A DNA stretch of 64,000 nt, taken from contig NZ_CP129884.1 of the NCBI RefSeq assembly GCF_030490285.1, positions 4,402,001 to 4,466,000 of the forward strand, given 5' to 3'. Both the position numbers and the translations under genes were made by a program. Source of the stretch: Methylomonas montana (GTDB taxonomy: Bacteria; Pseudomonadota; Gammaproteobacteria; Methylococcales; Methylomonadaceae). A model generated the notes under the pieces. It was given only the letters and a program-made list of their open reading frames with translations, was not told where the DNA came from and searched no databases. Positions 41,155-49,943 of the stretch are shown in pieces; positions within the stretch are counted from its first letter, which is position 1, and each line of letters begins with the position of its first letter.

Positions 41155-41739
41155 ATGCAGGAATTAGAAACATTCAAGCTGATCGAGCGGATCAGCGCCT
41201 TATTGCGTTCGGAAGAGCGAAAAAAATATGCCACGATCGGTCTACAGCCGGTGCATGGCCAAGTGCTGGAATATCTGGCCAAGTGCAATAAATACAGCAA
41301 CACCCATGCCGCGGTCGCGGAATATCTGGGCTTGACCAAGGGCACCGTGTCGCAGACCATCCAGATTCTGGAGCGCAAGCATTATCTGGATAAAACCACC
41401 GACAGCCTGGACGGCCGGGTAGTGCATCTGAGTCTGACCGAAGCCGGCATACGCCTGATAGATGAACTAAAGCCGCTGGATTTATTCAAGCAGGCGGAAA
41501 CCAAGGTCAGCCGCCAGGAATTCGATACCATCGGTCAGGCTTTGCAAACCACGCTGGGCGTGTTGCAAAAAGTCAATCAGTCCAAGAGCTTTGGTTTATG
41601 CCGTTCCTGCCGTTATTTTTCGGTCGAACAGCATCACTATCAATGCGGCCTGACCGAACAACCTTTAGATCGCGAGGATACTGATAAGATATGCCGCGAT
41701 CATCTACCCGTACCCAATCCATTCATAGACCAAGAGTAA
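41155..41739 (+). CDS. MarR-family regulator with C-terminal Cys4 motif
   Basis: A 194-residue winged-helix regulator. HTH residues are about 46-75 (AAVAEYLGLTKGTVSQTIQILE), followed by the wing with DGRVVHLSLTEAG. After the dimerisation helices comes a tail with Cys149, Cys152, Cys164 and Cys180 (CRSC, QCG, ICRD), which could hold Zn or an Fe-S cluster. I start at 41155; there is no ribosome binding site, but TAGAAT at 41142-41147 lies at -10 distance from the ATG, so a leaderless mRNA is possible. Ubik follows after 5 nt. It may regulate the GMC/hydrolase operon just upstream (inference). Confidence 0.8.
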   Translation: MQELETFKLIERISALLRSEERKKYATIGLQPVHGQVLEYLAKCNKYSNTHAAVAEYLGLTKGTVSQTIQILERKHYLDKTTDSLDGRVVHLSLTEAGIRLIDELKPLDLFKQAETKVSRQEFDTIGQALQTTLGVLQKVNQSKSFGLCRSCRYFSVEQHHYQCGLTEQPLDREDTDKICRDHLPVPNPFIDQE

Positions 41740-41744
41740 TCATC

Positions 41745-41996
41745 ATGTTCGATCCCAAAGCCATTGACAACCTCGCCGACCGTATCGCCAACGCCATTCC
41801 GCCGGGCTTGCATAATCTGAAAGACGACGTCGAAAAAAACGTGCACGCCTTGTTGCAAAGCGGGCTGTCCAAGCTGGACCTGGTCAGCCGCGAAGAATTT
41901 GAAGTGCAAAAAGCGGTATTGGCGAAAACCCGCGCCCGCCTGGAAGAACTGGAAAAACGCGTCGCCGAACTGGAACAGCGGATTTTAAAAGACTAA
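41745..41996 (+). CDS. ubiK: Ubiquinone biosynthesis accessory factor UbiK
   Basis: An 83-residue protein of the YqiC/UbiK family: N-terminal amphipathic helix (DPKAIDNLADRIANAIPPG) and a C-terminal coiled coil (about 48-80). In E. coli and Salmonella it helps ubiquinone synthesis under air, with UbiJ. The start at 41745 sits 5 nt after the MarR stop, and comM follows after 6 nt. Confidence 0.88.
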   Translation: MFDPKAIDNLADRIANAIPPGLHNLKDDVEKNVHALLQSGLSKLDLVSREEFEVQKAVLAKTRARLEELEKRVAELEQRILKD

Positions 41997-42002
41997 ACCG
42001 CC

Positions 42003-43511
42003 ATGTCGCTGGCCGTCGTTTACAGCCGAGGCCGTTCCGGCATAGACGCCCCGCAAGTGACGGTGGAAGTGCATGTCAGCAATGGCTTGCCGGCGCTCAA
42101 TATCGTCGGTTTGCCCGAGACGGCGGTGAAGGAAAGCAAGGATAGAGTGCGTGGGGCGATCATCAATTCGCACTTCGAGTTCCCGTTCCAGCGCATTACC
42201 ATCAATCTGGCCCCCGCCGACCTGCCCAAGGAAGGCGGCCGCTTCGACCTGGCCATTGCGCTAGGCATCCTCGCCGCCTCCGGGCAAATTCCCAAGGATG
42301 CCTTGCACGAGTACGAATGCATAGGCGAGCTGTCGCTAGGTGGTGAGCTGCGGCCGATTCCCGGCGCGCTGCCGGTGGCGATTCATTGCCGAAATGCTCA
42401 CAGGCAACTGATTCTGCCAGTTGGTTGCGCGCCGGAGGCGGCTTTAATCAAGGATGCGCAATTGTTGCCGGCCCGAAACCTGTTGGAAGTCTGCGCCCAT
42501 TTAAGCGGCCAACAACGTATCCCGCCGCCGTCGATTAACGTCGGCTTTGAACAAGCGGTCTTCACCGTGGACTTCGCCGACGTGCACGGTCAGTTTCATG
42601 TCAAACGAGCGATGGAAATCGCCGCGGCCGGCAAACATAATTTATTGATGCTCGGGCCGCCGGGTACCGGCAAATCGATGTTGGCGGCGCGTTTGCCGAC
42701 TATTTTGCCGGAGCTTAGCGAACAGCAAGCCCAGGAAACCGCCGCACTGGCCTCGATCAGTGACCACGGCCTGGATGTCAGTCGTTGGCGGCAGCCGCCT
42801 TACCGGGCACCGCACCATACCGCTTCGGCGGCGGCGCTGGTCGGCGGTGGCAGCAATCCCAAACCGGGCGAAATCTCCTTGTCGCATCACGGCGCCCTGT
42901 TCCTCGATGAATTGCCTGAATTCGACAGAAAAGTGCTGGAAGTGCTGCGCGAACCGTTAGAAACCGGCCATATCACCATTTCTCGCGCCAACCGCCAAGC
43001 CGATTTTCCGGCCAGCTTTCAGTTGATCGCGGCGATGAATCCCTGCCCGTGCGGCTATTTGGGGGACGCCTCCGGCCGCTGCCGCTGTACCTCCGAACAA
43101 GTCGCCCGTTACCGCGCCAGAGTGTCCGGGCCCTTGCTGGACAGGATAGACATGCATTTGGAAGTACCGCGCGTCGCGCTGGAAGTGTTGCGTAAAGGCT
43201 CTGCCGGCGGCGAGGAACGTAGCGAGACCATCCGCCAACGCGTAGTAGCGGCCAGAGAAATCGCTTACCAGCGCCACGGCAAAACCAATGCCGCGCTGAC
43301 CGCCGCCGAGGTCAAAGCTTTTTGCACCTTGTCGGAAGCTGGTCATCAACTATTGGAACAGGCCATGGAAAAATTCGGCCTGTCGCATCGGGCTTACCAC
43401 CGGATTCTGAAACTCGCGCGCACCATCGCCGATCTGGCCGATTCCAAAAATATCGAAATTCCTCACCTCAGCGAAGCTATAGGCTATCGCAAATTGGATC
43501 GCAGCCGTTAA
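42003..43511 (+). CDS. comM: ComM/YifB Mg-chelatase-like AAA+ ATPase
   Basis: A 502-residue protein with an N-terminal Lon-like domain (about 1-170, MSLAVVYSRG and FQRITINLAPADLPKEG), an AAA+ module with Walker A GPPGTGKS and Walker B ALFLDELPEF, and a C-terminal Mg_chelatase domain with Cys residues CPCGYLGD and CRC. ComM of Vibrio is a hexameric helicase that aids branch migration in natural transformation; others are uncharacterised. The ubiK-comM neighbourhood is normal for gammaproteobacteria. Confidence 0.92.
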   Translation: MSLAVVYSRGRSGIDAPQVTVEVHVSNGLPALNIVGLPETAVKESKDRVRGAIINSHFEFPFQRITINLAPADLPKEGGRFDLAIALGILAASGQIPKDALHEYECIGELSLGGELRPIPGALPVAIHCRNAHRQLILPVGCAPEAALIKDAQLLPARNLLEVCAHLSGQQRIPPPSINVGFEQAVFTVDFADVHGQFHVKRAMEIAAAGKHNLLMLGPPGTGKSMLAARLPTILPELSEQQAQETAALASISDHGLDVSRWRQPPYRAPHHTASAAALVGGGSNPKPGEISLSHHGALFLDELPEFDRKVLEVLREPLETGHITISRANRQADFPASFQLIAAMNPCPCGYLGDASGRCRCTSEQVARYRARVSGPLLDRIDMHLEVPRVALEVLRKGSAGGEERSETIRQRVVAAREIAYQRHGKTNAALTAAEVKAFCTLSEAGHQLLEQAMEKFGLSHRAYHRILKLARTIADLADSKNIEIPHLSEAIGYRKLDRSR

Positions 43512-43545
43512 TACTTCGACATTAACCGCTTACCAATCGCCAGGC

Positions 43546-45900
43546 TCAATCCTTCCGCAACTGGTCGCGAATCGGCAGTTGGCGGATGCGCTGACCGGTC
43601 GCAGCGAAAATCGCATTGCATAAGGCCGGGGCAATCGGCGGCACGCCCGGCTCGCCGACGCCACCCAAGGGTGTGTCGAAATCGGCGGCCGGTAGTAAGT
43701 GCACCCGAATTTCGCGCGGCGCATCGTCCATGCGCGTTAACAGATAAGCGTGAAAGTTGTCCTGCTCGACTGCGCCGGCCTTAAAGCTGATTTCGCCTAG
43801 CGTCGCCAGGCTGAGCCCCATAATGCAAGCTCCCTCCAACTGCGAACGGATCCGTTCCGGATTAACCTGCGGACCGCAATCCACCGCAATGTCGATGCGC
43901 GGCACGCTGAGCTTGCCGGCTTCGTCGATAACCACTTCCACCACCACCGCAATATAGGTGACGAAACTGTAATGCGCGGCGATGCCCAGGCCACGGCCCT
44001 TGCTGAGTTCGCGGCCCCAGCCGGCCTCGCGGGCGGCAGTTTCGGTCACGCGCCGCAAGCGGCCGGTGTCGACCGGATACAGCTCCGGCGATTCGCCGTG
44101 ATTCCAACTATCTCCCAAGCTGCGCGGATCGATGCGGCGCGGCGGACCGATCAGCTCCAGCAGGTAGTCCTTGGGATCGCGTCCGGCCGCTGCGGCCAGT
44201 TCGGCGACGAAAGATTGCACGGCGAAGGCATGCGGGATATTGGATACCGAACGGAACCAGCCGATACGGGTATGGGCTTCGGCTTCCGGATTTTCGATAC
44301 GCAGATGGGGGATGGCGAACGGTATATTGATGACGCCCATCCCCAACTCGACCGGCATTTGGTGTTTGCTGTCGGGACCGAAGGTCGAGGAAATGCTGGG
44401 CGCAACGGTCCGATGCAGCCAGGCTTGCGGCTGGCCCTGGGCGTCGAGTCCCGCTTCCAGGCGTTCGACGGACACCGTATGAAAATAACTGTGACGCAAA
44501 TCGTCCTCGCGGGTCCAGGTCAGTTTGACCGGCTTGCCGTTCATCGCCTGCGACAACAATGCCGCTTCGACGACGTAGTCCGGTTTGGATTTACGCCCGA
44601 AGCCGCCACCCAGCAGCGTGACGTGCACCGTCACCTTATCCTCGGGCAGTTTCAACCATTTGGCCACGCTGTCGCGAGACAGTTGCGGCGCCTGGGTGCA
44701 AGCCCACACTTCGCAATGCCCTTTCACAATACGCGCAGTCGCTGCCGGCGGTTCCATCGGCGATTGCGCCAGATGCGGCAAATAATATTCGGCTTCCACC
44801 CGTTTAGCGGCGGTTTGCAGCGCGGTATCGACGTCGCCTTGGTTGCGGACCACCTTACCGGGCGCGCGCGCGGCCTTTTCCAGTTCCAGTTTATAGGCGC
44901 TGGAATCGTAACCGGCGTGCGGCCCGTTATCCCATTCTATCTTCAGTGCTCTGCGTCCCTGAATGGCGGCCCAAGTGTTGCGGGCAATCACCGCGACGCC
45001 GCCGAGCGGATTAAAGGCAGCGGGCGGCGGACTGCTCGGCAGCTCGACGACCTTAAGCACGCCCGGCACTTTTAGCGCTTCGCCGGCATCGTAACTCGCC
45101 AGCTTACCGCCGAATACCGGCGGACGGGCCACCACTGCGTACAACATGTCTTTTAGGCGGGTGTCAATGCCGTACTGGGCGCGGCCCGAGACGATAGCTT
45201 CGCCGTCGTAGACGCCTTGCCGGCCTTTGCCGATATAGCGAAAATCGGCGGTTTTTTTCAGGCGCAGGCTGTCGCGGGCGGGCACCGGCAACTTCGCCGC
45301 AGCCTTGGCCAATTCGCCGTAGCTCAGCGTTCTGCCGCTGGCGGGATGGACGACATGATGTTGCTCGGCGCGCACCTCCTCGACCGCTACCCGCCAGCGC
45401 GCGGCGGCAGCCGTTTCCAGCATTTGCCGGGCCGCCGCACCGACCCGGCGCATCGGCAGGAAAAAATGGCGCATGCTGCGCGAGCCGTCGGTATCTTGAT
45501 TGCCGTAACGCACTTCGTCGCCGGGCGCTTGCTGCACCTGTACCCGCGCCCAATCGGCTTCCATCTCATCGGCCACCACCATCGGCAGACTGGTGCGCAC
45601 GCCCTGGCCCATTTCCGAGCGGTGGCAAACGATGGTCACCGCGCCGTCGGCCGCTATCGCGACGAACACCAAGGGATTATCCACCCAGCCGTGTGGCATG
45701 CCGTCGGCACCGTATTTTTGCGGATCGGCGGGCGAGGCGGTTTCGTCGGCCATGACCAGGGCCGGAAATCCGGCCGCCAGTACGAATCCGGCTAAAGCCA
45801 GATCCTTGAGAAAGTCACGGCGGCTGATGTTGGCGATGTACAAGCCGTCGTCGGCGTGACGATTATCCACGCTAGTGAGTTGCTCCGGCGACTGGTTCAT
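43546..45900 (-). CDS. iorB: Molybdenum hydroxylase large subunit (IorB/aldehyde-oxidase type)
   Basis: A 784-residue molybdopterin-cytosine-dinucleotide subunit of the isoquinoline 1-oxidoreductase/aldehyde dehydrogenase group. A twin-arginine signal ([19 protein letters not shown], about 22-40) targets it to the periplasm. It shows [24 protein letters not shown] and a C-terminal [20 protein letters not shown] with the catalytic Glu. Start at 45900 overlaps the iorA stop (ATGA); the longer frame to 46077 lies in iorA. The usual third cytochrome c subunit is absent here. Substrate (aldehyde or N-heterocycle) cannot be told. Confidence 0.87.
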   Translation of the reverse strand: MNQSPEQLTSVDNRHADDGLYIANISRRDFLKDLALAGFVLAAGFPALVMADETASPADPQKYGADGMPHGWVDNPLVFVAIAADGAVTIVCHRSEMGQGVRTSLPMVVADEMEADWARVQVQQAPGDEVRYGNQDTDGSRSMRHFFLPMRRVGAAARQMLETAAAARWRVAVEEVRAEQHHVVHPASGRTLSYGELAKAAAKLPVPARDSLRLKKTADFRYIGKGRQGVYDGEAIVSGRAQYGIDTRLKDMLYAVVARPPVFGGKLASYDAGEALKVPGVLKVVELPSSPPPAAFNPLGGVAVIARNTWAAIQGRRALKIEWDNGPHAGYDSSAYKLELEKAARAPGKVVRNQGDVDTALQTAAKRVEAEYYLPHLAQSPMEPPAATARIVKGHCEVWACTQAPQLSRDSVAKWLKLPEDKVTVHVTLLGGGFGRKSKPDYVVEAALLSQAMNGKPVKLTWTREDDLRHSYFHTVSVERLEAGLDAQGQPQAWLHRTVAPSISSTFGPDSKHQMPVELGMGVINIPFAIPHLRIENPEAEAHTRIGWFRSVSNIPHAFAVQSFVAELAAAAGRDPKDYLLELIGPPRRIDPRSLGDSWNHGESPELYPVDTGRLRRVTETAAREAGWGRELSKGRGLGIAAHYSFVTYIAVVVEVVIDEAGKLSVPRIDIAVDCGPQVNPERIRSQLEGACIMGLSLATLGEISFKAGAVEQDNFHAYLLTRMDDAPREIRVHLLPAADFDTPLGGVGEPGVPPIAPALCNAIFAATGQRIRQLPIRDQLRKD

Positions 45901-46364
45901 GGCTTCAGCTCCGTTGACTCGGCGACTTGCTTGATGGCTGCGCGTATCCGTGGGTAGGTGCCGCAACGGCAAATATTGCCGCTCATGGCTTTGTCGATAT
46001 CGGCATCGGTAGGATGGGATTTTTGTTTGAGCAAGGCCGTGGCGGCCATCACTTGCCCAGGCTGGCAATAGCCGCATTGCGGCACGGCCAGCGCTAACCA
46101 GGCTTCTTGAATCTGCTTCCCGGTTGCATCCTGGTCGATGGCTTCGATCGTGACGATTTGTTTACCGACGACGGCCGAAATCGGCGTGACGCAGGCGCGG
46201 GTCGCTTCGCCATCGACATGCACCGTGCAGGCACCGCACAAGGCAATGCCGCAACCGAATTTGGCGCCGGTCAGGCCCAAATGATCGCGCAAGACCCAGA
46301 GCAGCGGCGTGTCGGCCGGCAAGTCGATTTTACGGCGCTTGCCGTTGATGGTGAGTGTGGTCAT
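45897..46364 (-). CDS. iorA: Molybdenum hydroxylase [2Fe-2S] small subunit
   Basis: A 155-residue subunit with two [2Fe-2S] clusters: plant-type ferredoxin motif [16 protein letters not shown] near residues 37-52 and the helical-domain motif QCGYCQPGQ with CRCGTYPRI. It shuttles electrons from the Mo site of IorB. The start at 46364 follows GGAG; the frame to 46400 is rejected. It has no signal peptide and is presumably exported together with the Tat-signalled large subunit. Confidence 0.9.
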   Translation of the reverse strand: MTTLTINGKRRKIDLPADTPLLWVLRDHLGLTGAKFGCGIALCGACTVHVDGEATRACVTPISAVVGKQIVTIEAIDQDATGKQIQEAWLALAVPQCGYCQPGQVMAATALLKQKSHPTDADIDKAMSGNICRCGTYPRIRAAIKQVAESTELKP

Positions 46365-46514
46365 CGGGCGGTTCTCCCTGCATCGGTGGGTACAAAGCAT
46401 TCGCGCCGGATCGTCAATCTGGCGCGAGTATCGGTCGGCATCTTACTCGGAGGCTATCCGGCAAGTAAATAGGCCTAAGCAGTGTGCACTTACCGATGCG
46501 ACTGGCGGCTTAAT

Positions 46515-46765
46515 TCATCGGTCGATAAGGCAAGCGGGCATCATCGTCACCACATCCCATAATGGTTTGTTGATATTTGTCACCTGCGCACCTTCGTGCC
46601 GTAATTGGGACGCACCACGGCCACCACCTTATCGGTTCCGGCCAAAAGATTGCGGCAGGCACGCACCGCGACCAAATCGCCATCCCGCAAGGTTTGGGTG
46701 AGTTTGTTCGCACCGAAGCGCCGACTGGCGCCAGCCGCCAGCAAAATGCCGACAATCGAACTCAT
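46515..46765 (-). pseudogene. Truncated/frameshifted MobA/MocA-like nucleotidyltransferase
   Basis: The first 61 codons (46765 to the stop at 46580) encode the N-terminal signature of molybdenum cofactor nucleotidyltransferases, ILLAAGASRRFGANKL, and continue to VVAVVRPNYG before a premature stop. Family members are about 190-200 residues. In another frame, at 46578-46595 and just before it, LRHEGAQVT resembles the expected continuation, so a frameshift plus 3' deletion is likely. It lies upstream of iorA-iorB, on the same strand, where a MocA-type cytosine-transfer gene would be expected. Another copy elsewhere would have to mature the enzyme. Confidence 0.65.
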
Positions 46766-46892
46766 TCGATTAAAGCAGTGTGTTTTGAGGGCAAGGGAAC
46801 CTTGATGGGGCAGTTAAGGCGCGATTTCATCGCTCGCCACGGCTTAGCAAGATGAGTAGCGCCGCGACAGCGGATGCCAAGCAGCCAGGCAA

Positions 46893-46931
46893 AAAAAAGG
46901 CGTATTGCCTAAGCAATACGCCTTTTTTCCA
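46893..46931 (-). terminator. Terminator of the peroxiredoxin gene
   Basis: AAAAAGGCGTATTGC and GCAATACGCCTTTTTT form a long perfect stem with a small loop just after the ahpC stop, ending in T on the minus strand (and also on the plus strand). Confidence 0.92.
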
Positions 46932-46945
46932 AAGACGGTTAATGC

Positions 46946-47548
46946 TTACAGTTTGTCAGCATTTTTGCTCAGATATTCGGCCACACCTTGTGGGTTGGCG
47001 TTCATACCGGCGTCGCCTTTGTTCCAGCCGGCAGGGCAAACTTCGCCATGCTCTTCGTGGAATTGCAGTGCATCCACCATACGCAGCATTTCGTCGAAGT
47101 TACGGCCCAACGGCAGATCGTTAACCACTTGGTGACGAACGACACCGGCTTTATCGATCAAAAAGCTGCCACGGAAAGCAACGCCGCCCGCTGACTCAAC
47201 ATCATAGTCTTGAGCGATGGTGTGTTTCAGGTCGGCTGCCAGGGTGTAACGAACAGGGCCGATACCGCCTTGGTTAACCGGGGTGTTACGCCAGGCATTG
47301 TGAGTGAAATGCGAGTCGATAGACACGCCGACCACTTCCACGCCGCGGCTTTTGAATTCGTCGATACGGTGATCCAATGCGATCAATTCGCTTGGACAAA
47401 CGAAGGTGAAATCCAATGGATAGAAGAAAAGTACCGCATATTTGCCACTAGTCGCTTCGGAAAAACTGTAAGAATCAACTATCTGACCGTCACCCAATAC
47501 TGCAGGAACTGTAAAATCAGGGGCTTGCTTACCAACTAAAACGCTCAT
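46946..47548 (-). CDS. ahpC: Typical 2-Cys peroxiredoxin (AhpC/Prx)
   Basis: A 200-residue peroxidase that reduces H2O2 and organic peroxides. Peroxidatic Cys is in DFTFVCPSEL (about residue 51), and resolving Cys is in GEVCPAGW near the C-terminus. It is monocistronic, with its own terminator and a possible operator next to the -10. No AhpF or OxyR gene lies near, so the reductant is probably thioredoxin. The exact subfamily name (AhpC or Prx1/Tsa) is uncertain. Confidence 0.93.
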   Translation of the reverse strand: MSVLVGKQAPDFTVPAVLGDGQIVDSYSFSEATSGKYAVLFFYPLDFTFVCPSELIALDHRIDEFKSRGVEVVGVSIDSHFTHNAWRNTPVNQGGIGPVRYTLAADLKHTIAQDYDVESAGGVAFRGSFLIDKAGVVRHQVVNDLPLGRNFDEMLRMVDALQFHEEHGEVCPAGWNKGDAGMNANPQGVAEYLSKNADKL

Positions 47549-47623
47549 CGATTTTTCTCCAAAATTATTTATAAAACAAAAGGTTAAGAGGGTGTTAGCG
47601 CCTCCGCGAAAAGGCTGATTCTT

Positions 47624-47642
47624 ATTCTACACTAAATTAGTG
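47624..47642 (-). promoter_or_regulatory. Candidate ahpC -10 with adjacent palindrome
   Basis: On the minus strand a -10-like TAGAAT (47624-47629) is immediately preceded by a perfect palindrome CACTAAATTAGTG (47630-47642, centre base A/T). It lies about 80 bp before ahpC. A repressor or activator bound there would meet the promoter spacer. The -35 is weak, which fits an activated promoter. Confidence 0.35.
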
Positions 47643-47799
47643 GGTAATCGCCTAATAATCCCCGTAAATTCCGCTTGCAAGACGACGAAATTCGCGCTAA
47701 TTTGTAAGCCATGGCTTACACAATTAACAGGCGGTCTGCGTATTTCGCGCTTTTTAAATTCACCATGCAGACATCATGTGAATTTTCTGGTAACGACAT

Positions 47800-48312
47800 A
47801 TGGCAAAAGTAAAACACATCACAGAGCCCGACACCTTCGGTTTTCAAGTTCGCATCGTTAGACGCGGCAAAGAAAGCAGCCGTTATTTTTCTCATAAATT
47901 ATGGGGCAGCAAAACCAAGTCGCTGAAAGCCGCCATTACCTGGCGCGATCAGATGTTGGTCGTGCTGAAAGGCAGCAAGACCCGCTTCCTGAAACCGCCG
48001 AAAAACAAAACCACGACCGGTGTGACCGGGGTGTCCCGAACGATTAAGTTCGATCACCGCAAAGATAAAAGCTATCTCTGCTATACGGTGTTTTGGGTAA
48101 AAGACGGCAAATCCCGTAATAAAACCTTCCAAGTCGGTAATGTCGATACTGTGACTGCTGACGACGAATTACATGCGTTTAGAACCGCGCGCTTGTTCCG
48201 CAGTTGCTACGAACACGCTATCGATCACGACGCACCGTTCGACGACAGCAAATTTGCCAACTGGAAAAAATTGCGGCTTTACGAAAACGAAAACCTGAAC
48301 GCAGTTAACTAA
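47800..48312 (+). CDS. Protein with two AP2-like DNA-binding repeats
   Basis: A 170-residue basic protein. The first half (about 12-55) has FGFQVRIVRRGK, YFSHKLWGSK and SLKAAITWRDQ. The second half (about 70-140) has TGVTGVSRTIK, YLCYTVFWVKDGKSRNKTFQVG and AFRTARLFRS. Each follows the AP2 fold pattern of three strands (aromatic/basic residues) and one helix. Bacterial AP2-like domains occur in homing endonucleases and phage integrases, but no nuclease or integrase domain is visible here. Probably DNA-binding; target unknown. It is monocistronic, between ahpC and nadC, with a weak ribosome binding site. Confidence 0.6.
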   Translation: MAKVKHITEPDTFGFQVRIVRRGKESSRYFSHKLWGSKTKSLKAAITWRDQMLVVLKGSKTRFLKPPKNKTTTGVTGVSRTIKFDHRKDKSYLCYTVFWVKDGKSRNKTFQVGNVDTVTADDELHAFRTARLFRSCYEHAIDHDAPFDDSKFANWKKLRLYENENLNAVN

Positions 48313-48328
48313 GCGCCTGCAGATGAGA

Positions 48329-49156
48329 TCAGTCGATACGCATTTCGATGCGCATCGACAGGTCGACGGCCGTCAGATTTTTAGTCAAGGCGCCGATGGA
48401 TATATAATCCACACCCGTTTCGGCGACCGAGCGGATATTATCCAAGGTAATGTTACCGGAGGCTTCCAGCTCGACCCTACCGCGATTGACCGCGACCGCA
48501 GCCCGCATATCCGTTAACGAAAAATTATCCAGCATAATCCGATTCGGTTGCGCGGCTAACGCCTGTGAAAATTCGTCAAGGTTTTCGACTTCCACCTCTA
48601 CCGGCACATCACCACAGTGCCTGGCCAATCTGACCGCTTCGGCGATAGAGCCAGCGGCGATAATGTGGTTTTCCTTGATCAAAATCGCGTCGAACAAACC
48701 GATACGGTGATTAAAACAACCGCCGCATTTCACCGCATATTTTTGCGCTAAACGCAGACCGGGTATGGTCTTACGGGTGTCCAACACCTTGCAGCCGGTA
48801 CCGGCCACCGCATCGGCATAGTGGCGGGCAATAGTGGCAGTCGCGGATAAGGTTTGCAGCAGATTCAACGCAGTACGCTCGCCAGTCAACAAGGCGCGCG
48901 CCGGGCCATTAAGCCGGCATAGCAACGTGCCGGCCGCCACACTATCGCCCTCATCACACAACCATTCGATCACAATTTCGGGACTTAGCTGCTTAAACAC
49001 CGCATCGAACCAGGCTTGCCCGCACAAAACCATGGGGTCGCGAGTCAGCATATTGGCCCTGGCCAGCGTCCCAATGGGAATAATGTTAGCGGTAATATCG
49101 CCAGTACCGATGTCTTCGGAGAGATAACGCGCGATTTCTGCGGAGCTTGGTTGCAT
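48329..49156 (-). CDS. nadC: Nicotinate-nucleotide (quinolinate) pyrophosphorylase
   Basis: Makes nicotinate mononucleotide from quinolinate and PRPP in NAD synthesis. The 275-residue protein has the N-terminal EDIGTGDITAN, ERTALNLLQTLSATAT, DTRKTIPGLRLAQKYAVKCGGC and the C-terminal VDYISIGALTKN. It is divergent from ampD, as in several pseudomonads and enterics. nadA and nadB are not in the window. Confidence 0.96.
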   Translation of the reverse strand: MQPSSAEIARYLSEDIGTGDITANIIPIGTLARANMLTRDPMVLCGQAWFDAVFKQLSPEIVIEWLCDEGDSVAAGTLLCRLNGPARALLTGERTALNLLQTLSATATIARHYADAVAGTGCKVLDTRKTIPGLRLAQKYAVKCGGCFNHRIGLFDAILIKENHIIAAGSIAEAVRLARHCGDVPVEVEVENLDEFSQALAAQPNRIMLDNFSLTDMRAAVAVNRGRVELEASGNITLDNIRSVAETGVDYISIGALTKNLTAVDLSMRIEMRID

Positions 49157-49337
49157 GAGCGTGATGGAGTCGGACGATTAAAAGACTTTTATTATAAACC
49201 GCAAGCGGCGGCAACCGAACGATGATCAAACTAACGCTTGTCAGCGACGTTAGATAAAAGCTGGCACGTTAATGGAAAAACTTAGGCAAAACGGGTAAAG
49301 CTTATAGAATACCCAGCTACCTACTGAGTTTAAATCT

Positions 49338-49901
49338 ATGATCATTCGCGACCATTACCTTAGCAGCGCCTGTCAGGTTGCTTCGCCGAACTGCGACGAC
49401 AGGCCCGACGTGGACGATATTTCGCTACTGGTGATTCATTGCATTAGCTTGCCGCCGGAACGGTTCGACGGCGCCTATATCGATCAGTTGTTTTGCAATC
49501 GTCTTGATCCTAGCGCCCACCCCTATTTCCAGGAAATTTACCAGCTTAAGGTATCGGCGCATTTGCTGATTCGCCGCGACGGTAGTATCAGGCAATATGT
49601 GCCATTCAATCGCCGAGCGTGGCATGCCGGTGTTTCCAGATACCAAGGAAGAGAGCGCTGCAATGATTTTTCGATTGGCATTGAGCTGGAAGGCGCGGTC
49701 ACGTTAGCTTACACTGAGACTCAGTATCGTCAGCTGGCTAATGTGGTTAAGGTGCTGCTGGCAAATTATCCTATGCTGTCCAGCCAGCGCATCGCAGGGC
49801 ACAGTGAGGTCGCGCCTGAGCGGAAAACCGATCCCGGCCCCCTATTCGATTGGCAACACTTTTACAGTTTGCTTGCCTTATCCAACGCTGACTTAGCTTA
49901 A
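49338..49901 (+). CDS. ampD: 1,6-anhydro-N-acetylmuramyl-L-alanine amidase AmpD
   Basis: Cytoplasmic zinc amidase of muropeptide recycling, 187 residues, no signal peptide. Zinc ligands are expected at the His of LLVIHCISLPP, the His of IAGHSEVAPERKTDPGP and the Asp of TDPGP. SAHLLIRRDGSIRQYVPF and AWHAGVS are characteristic. Convergent with the dynamin-like gene. No ampE or ampR is in the window. Confidence 0.92.
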   Translation: MIIRDHYLSSACQVASPNCDDRPDVDDISLLVIHCISLPPERFDGAYIDQLFCNRLDPSAHPYFQEIYQLKVSAHLLIRRDGSIRQYVPFNRRAWHAGVSRYQGRERCNDFSIGIELEGAVTLAYTETQYRQLANVVKVLLANYPMLSSQRIAGHSEVAPERKTDPGPLFDWQHFYSLLALSNADLA

Positions 49902-49943
49902 AGCGGCTCAATCAGCGTTGTTGCCAGGACGGGCAAAGCCGAG

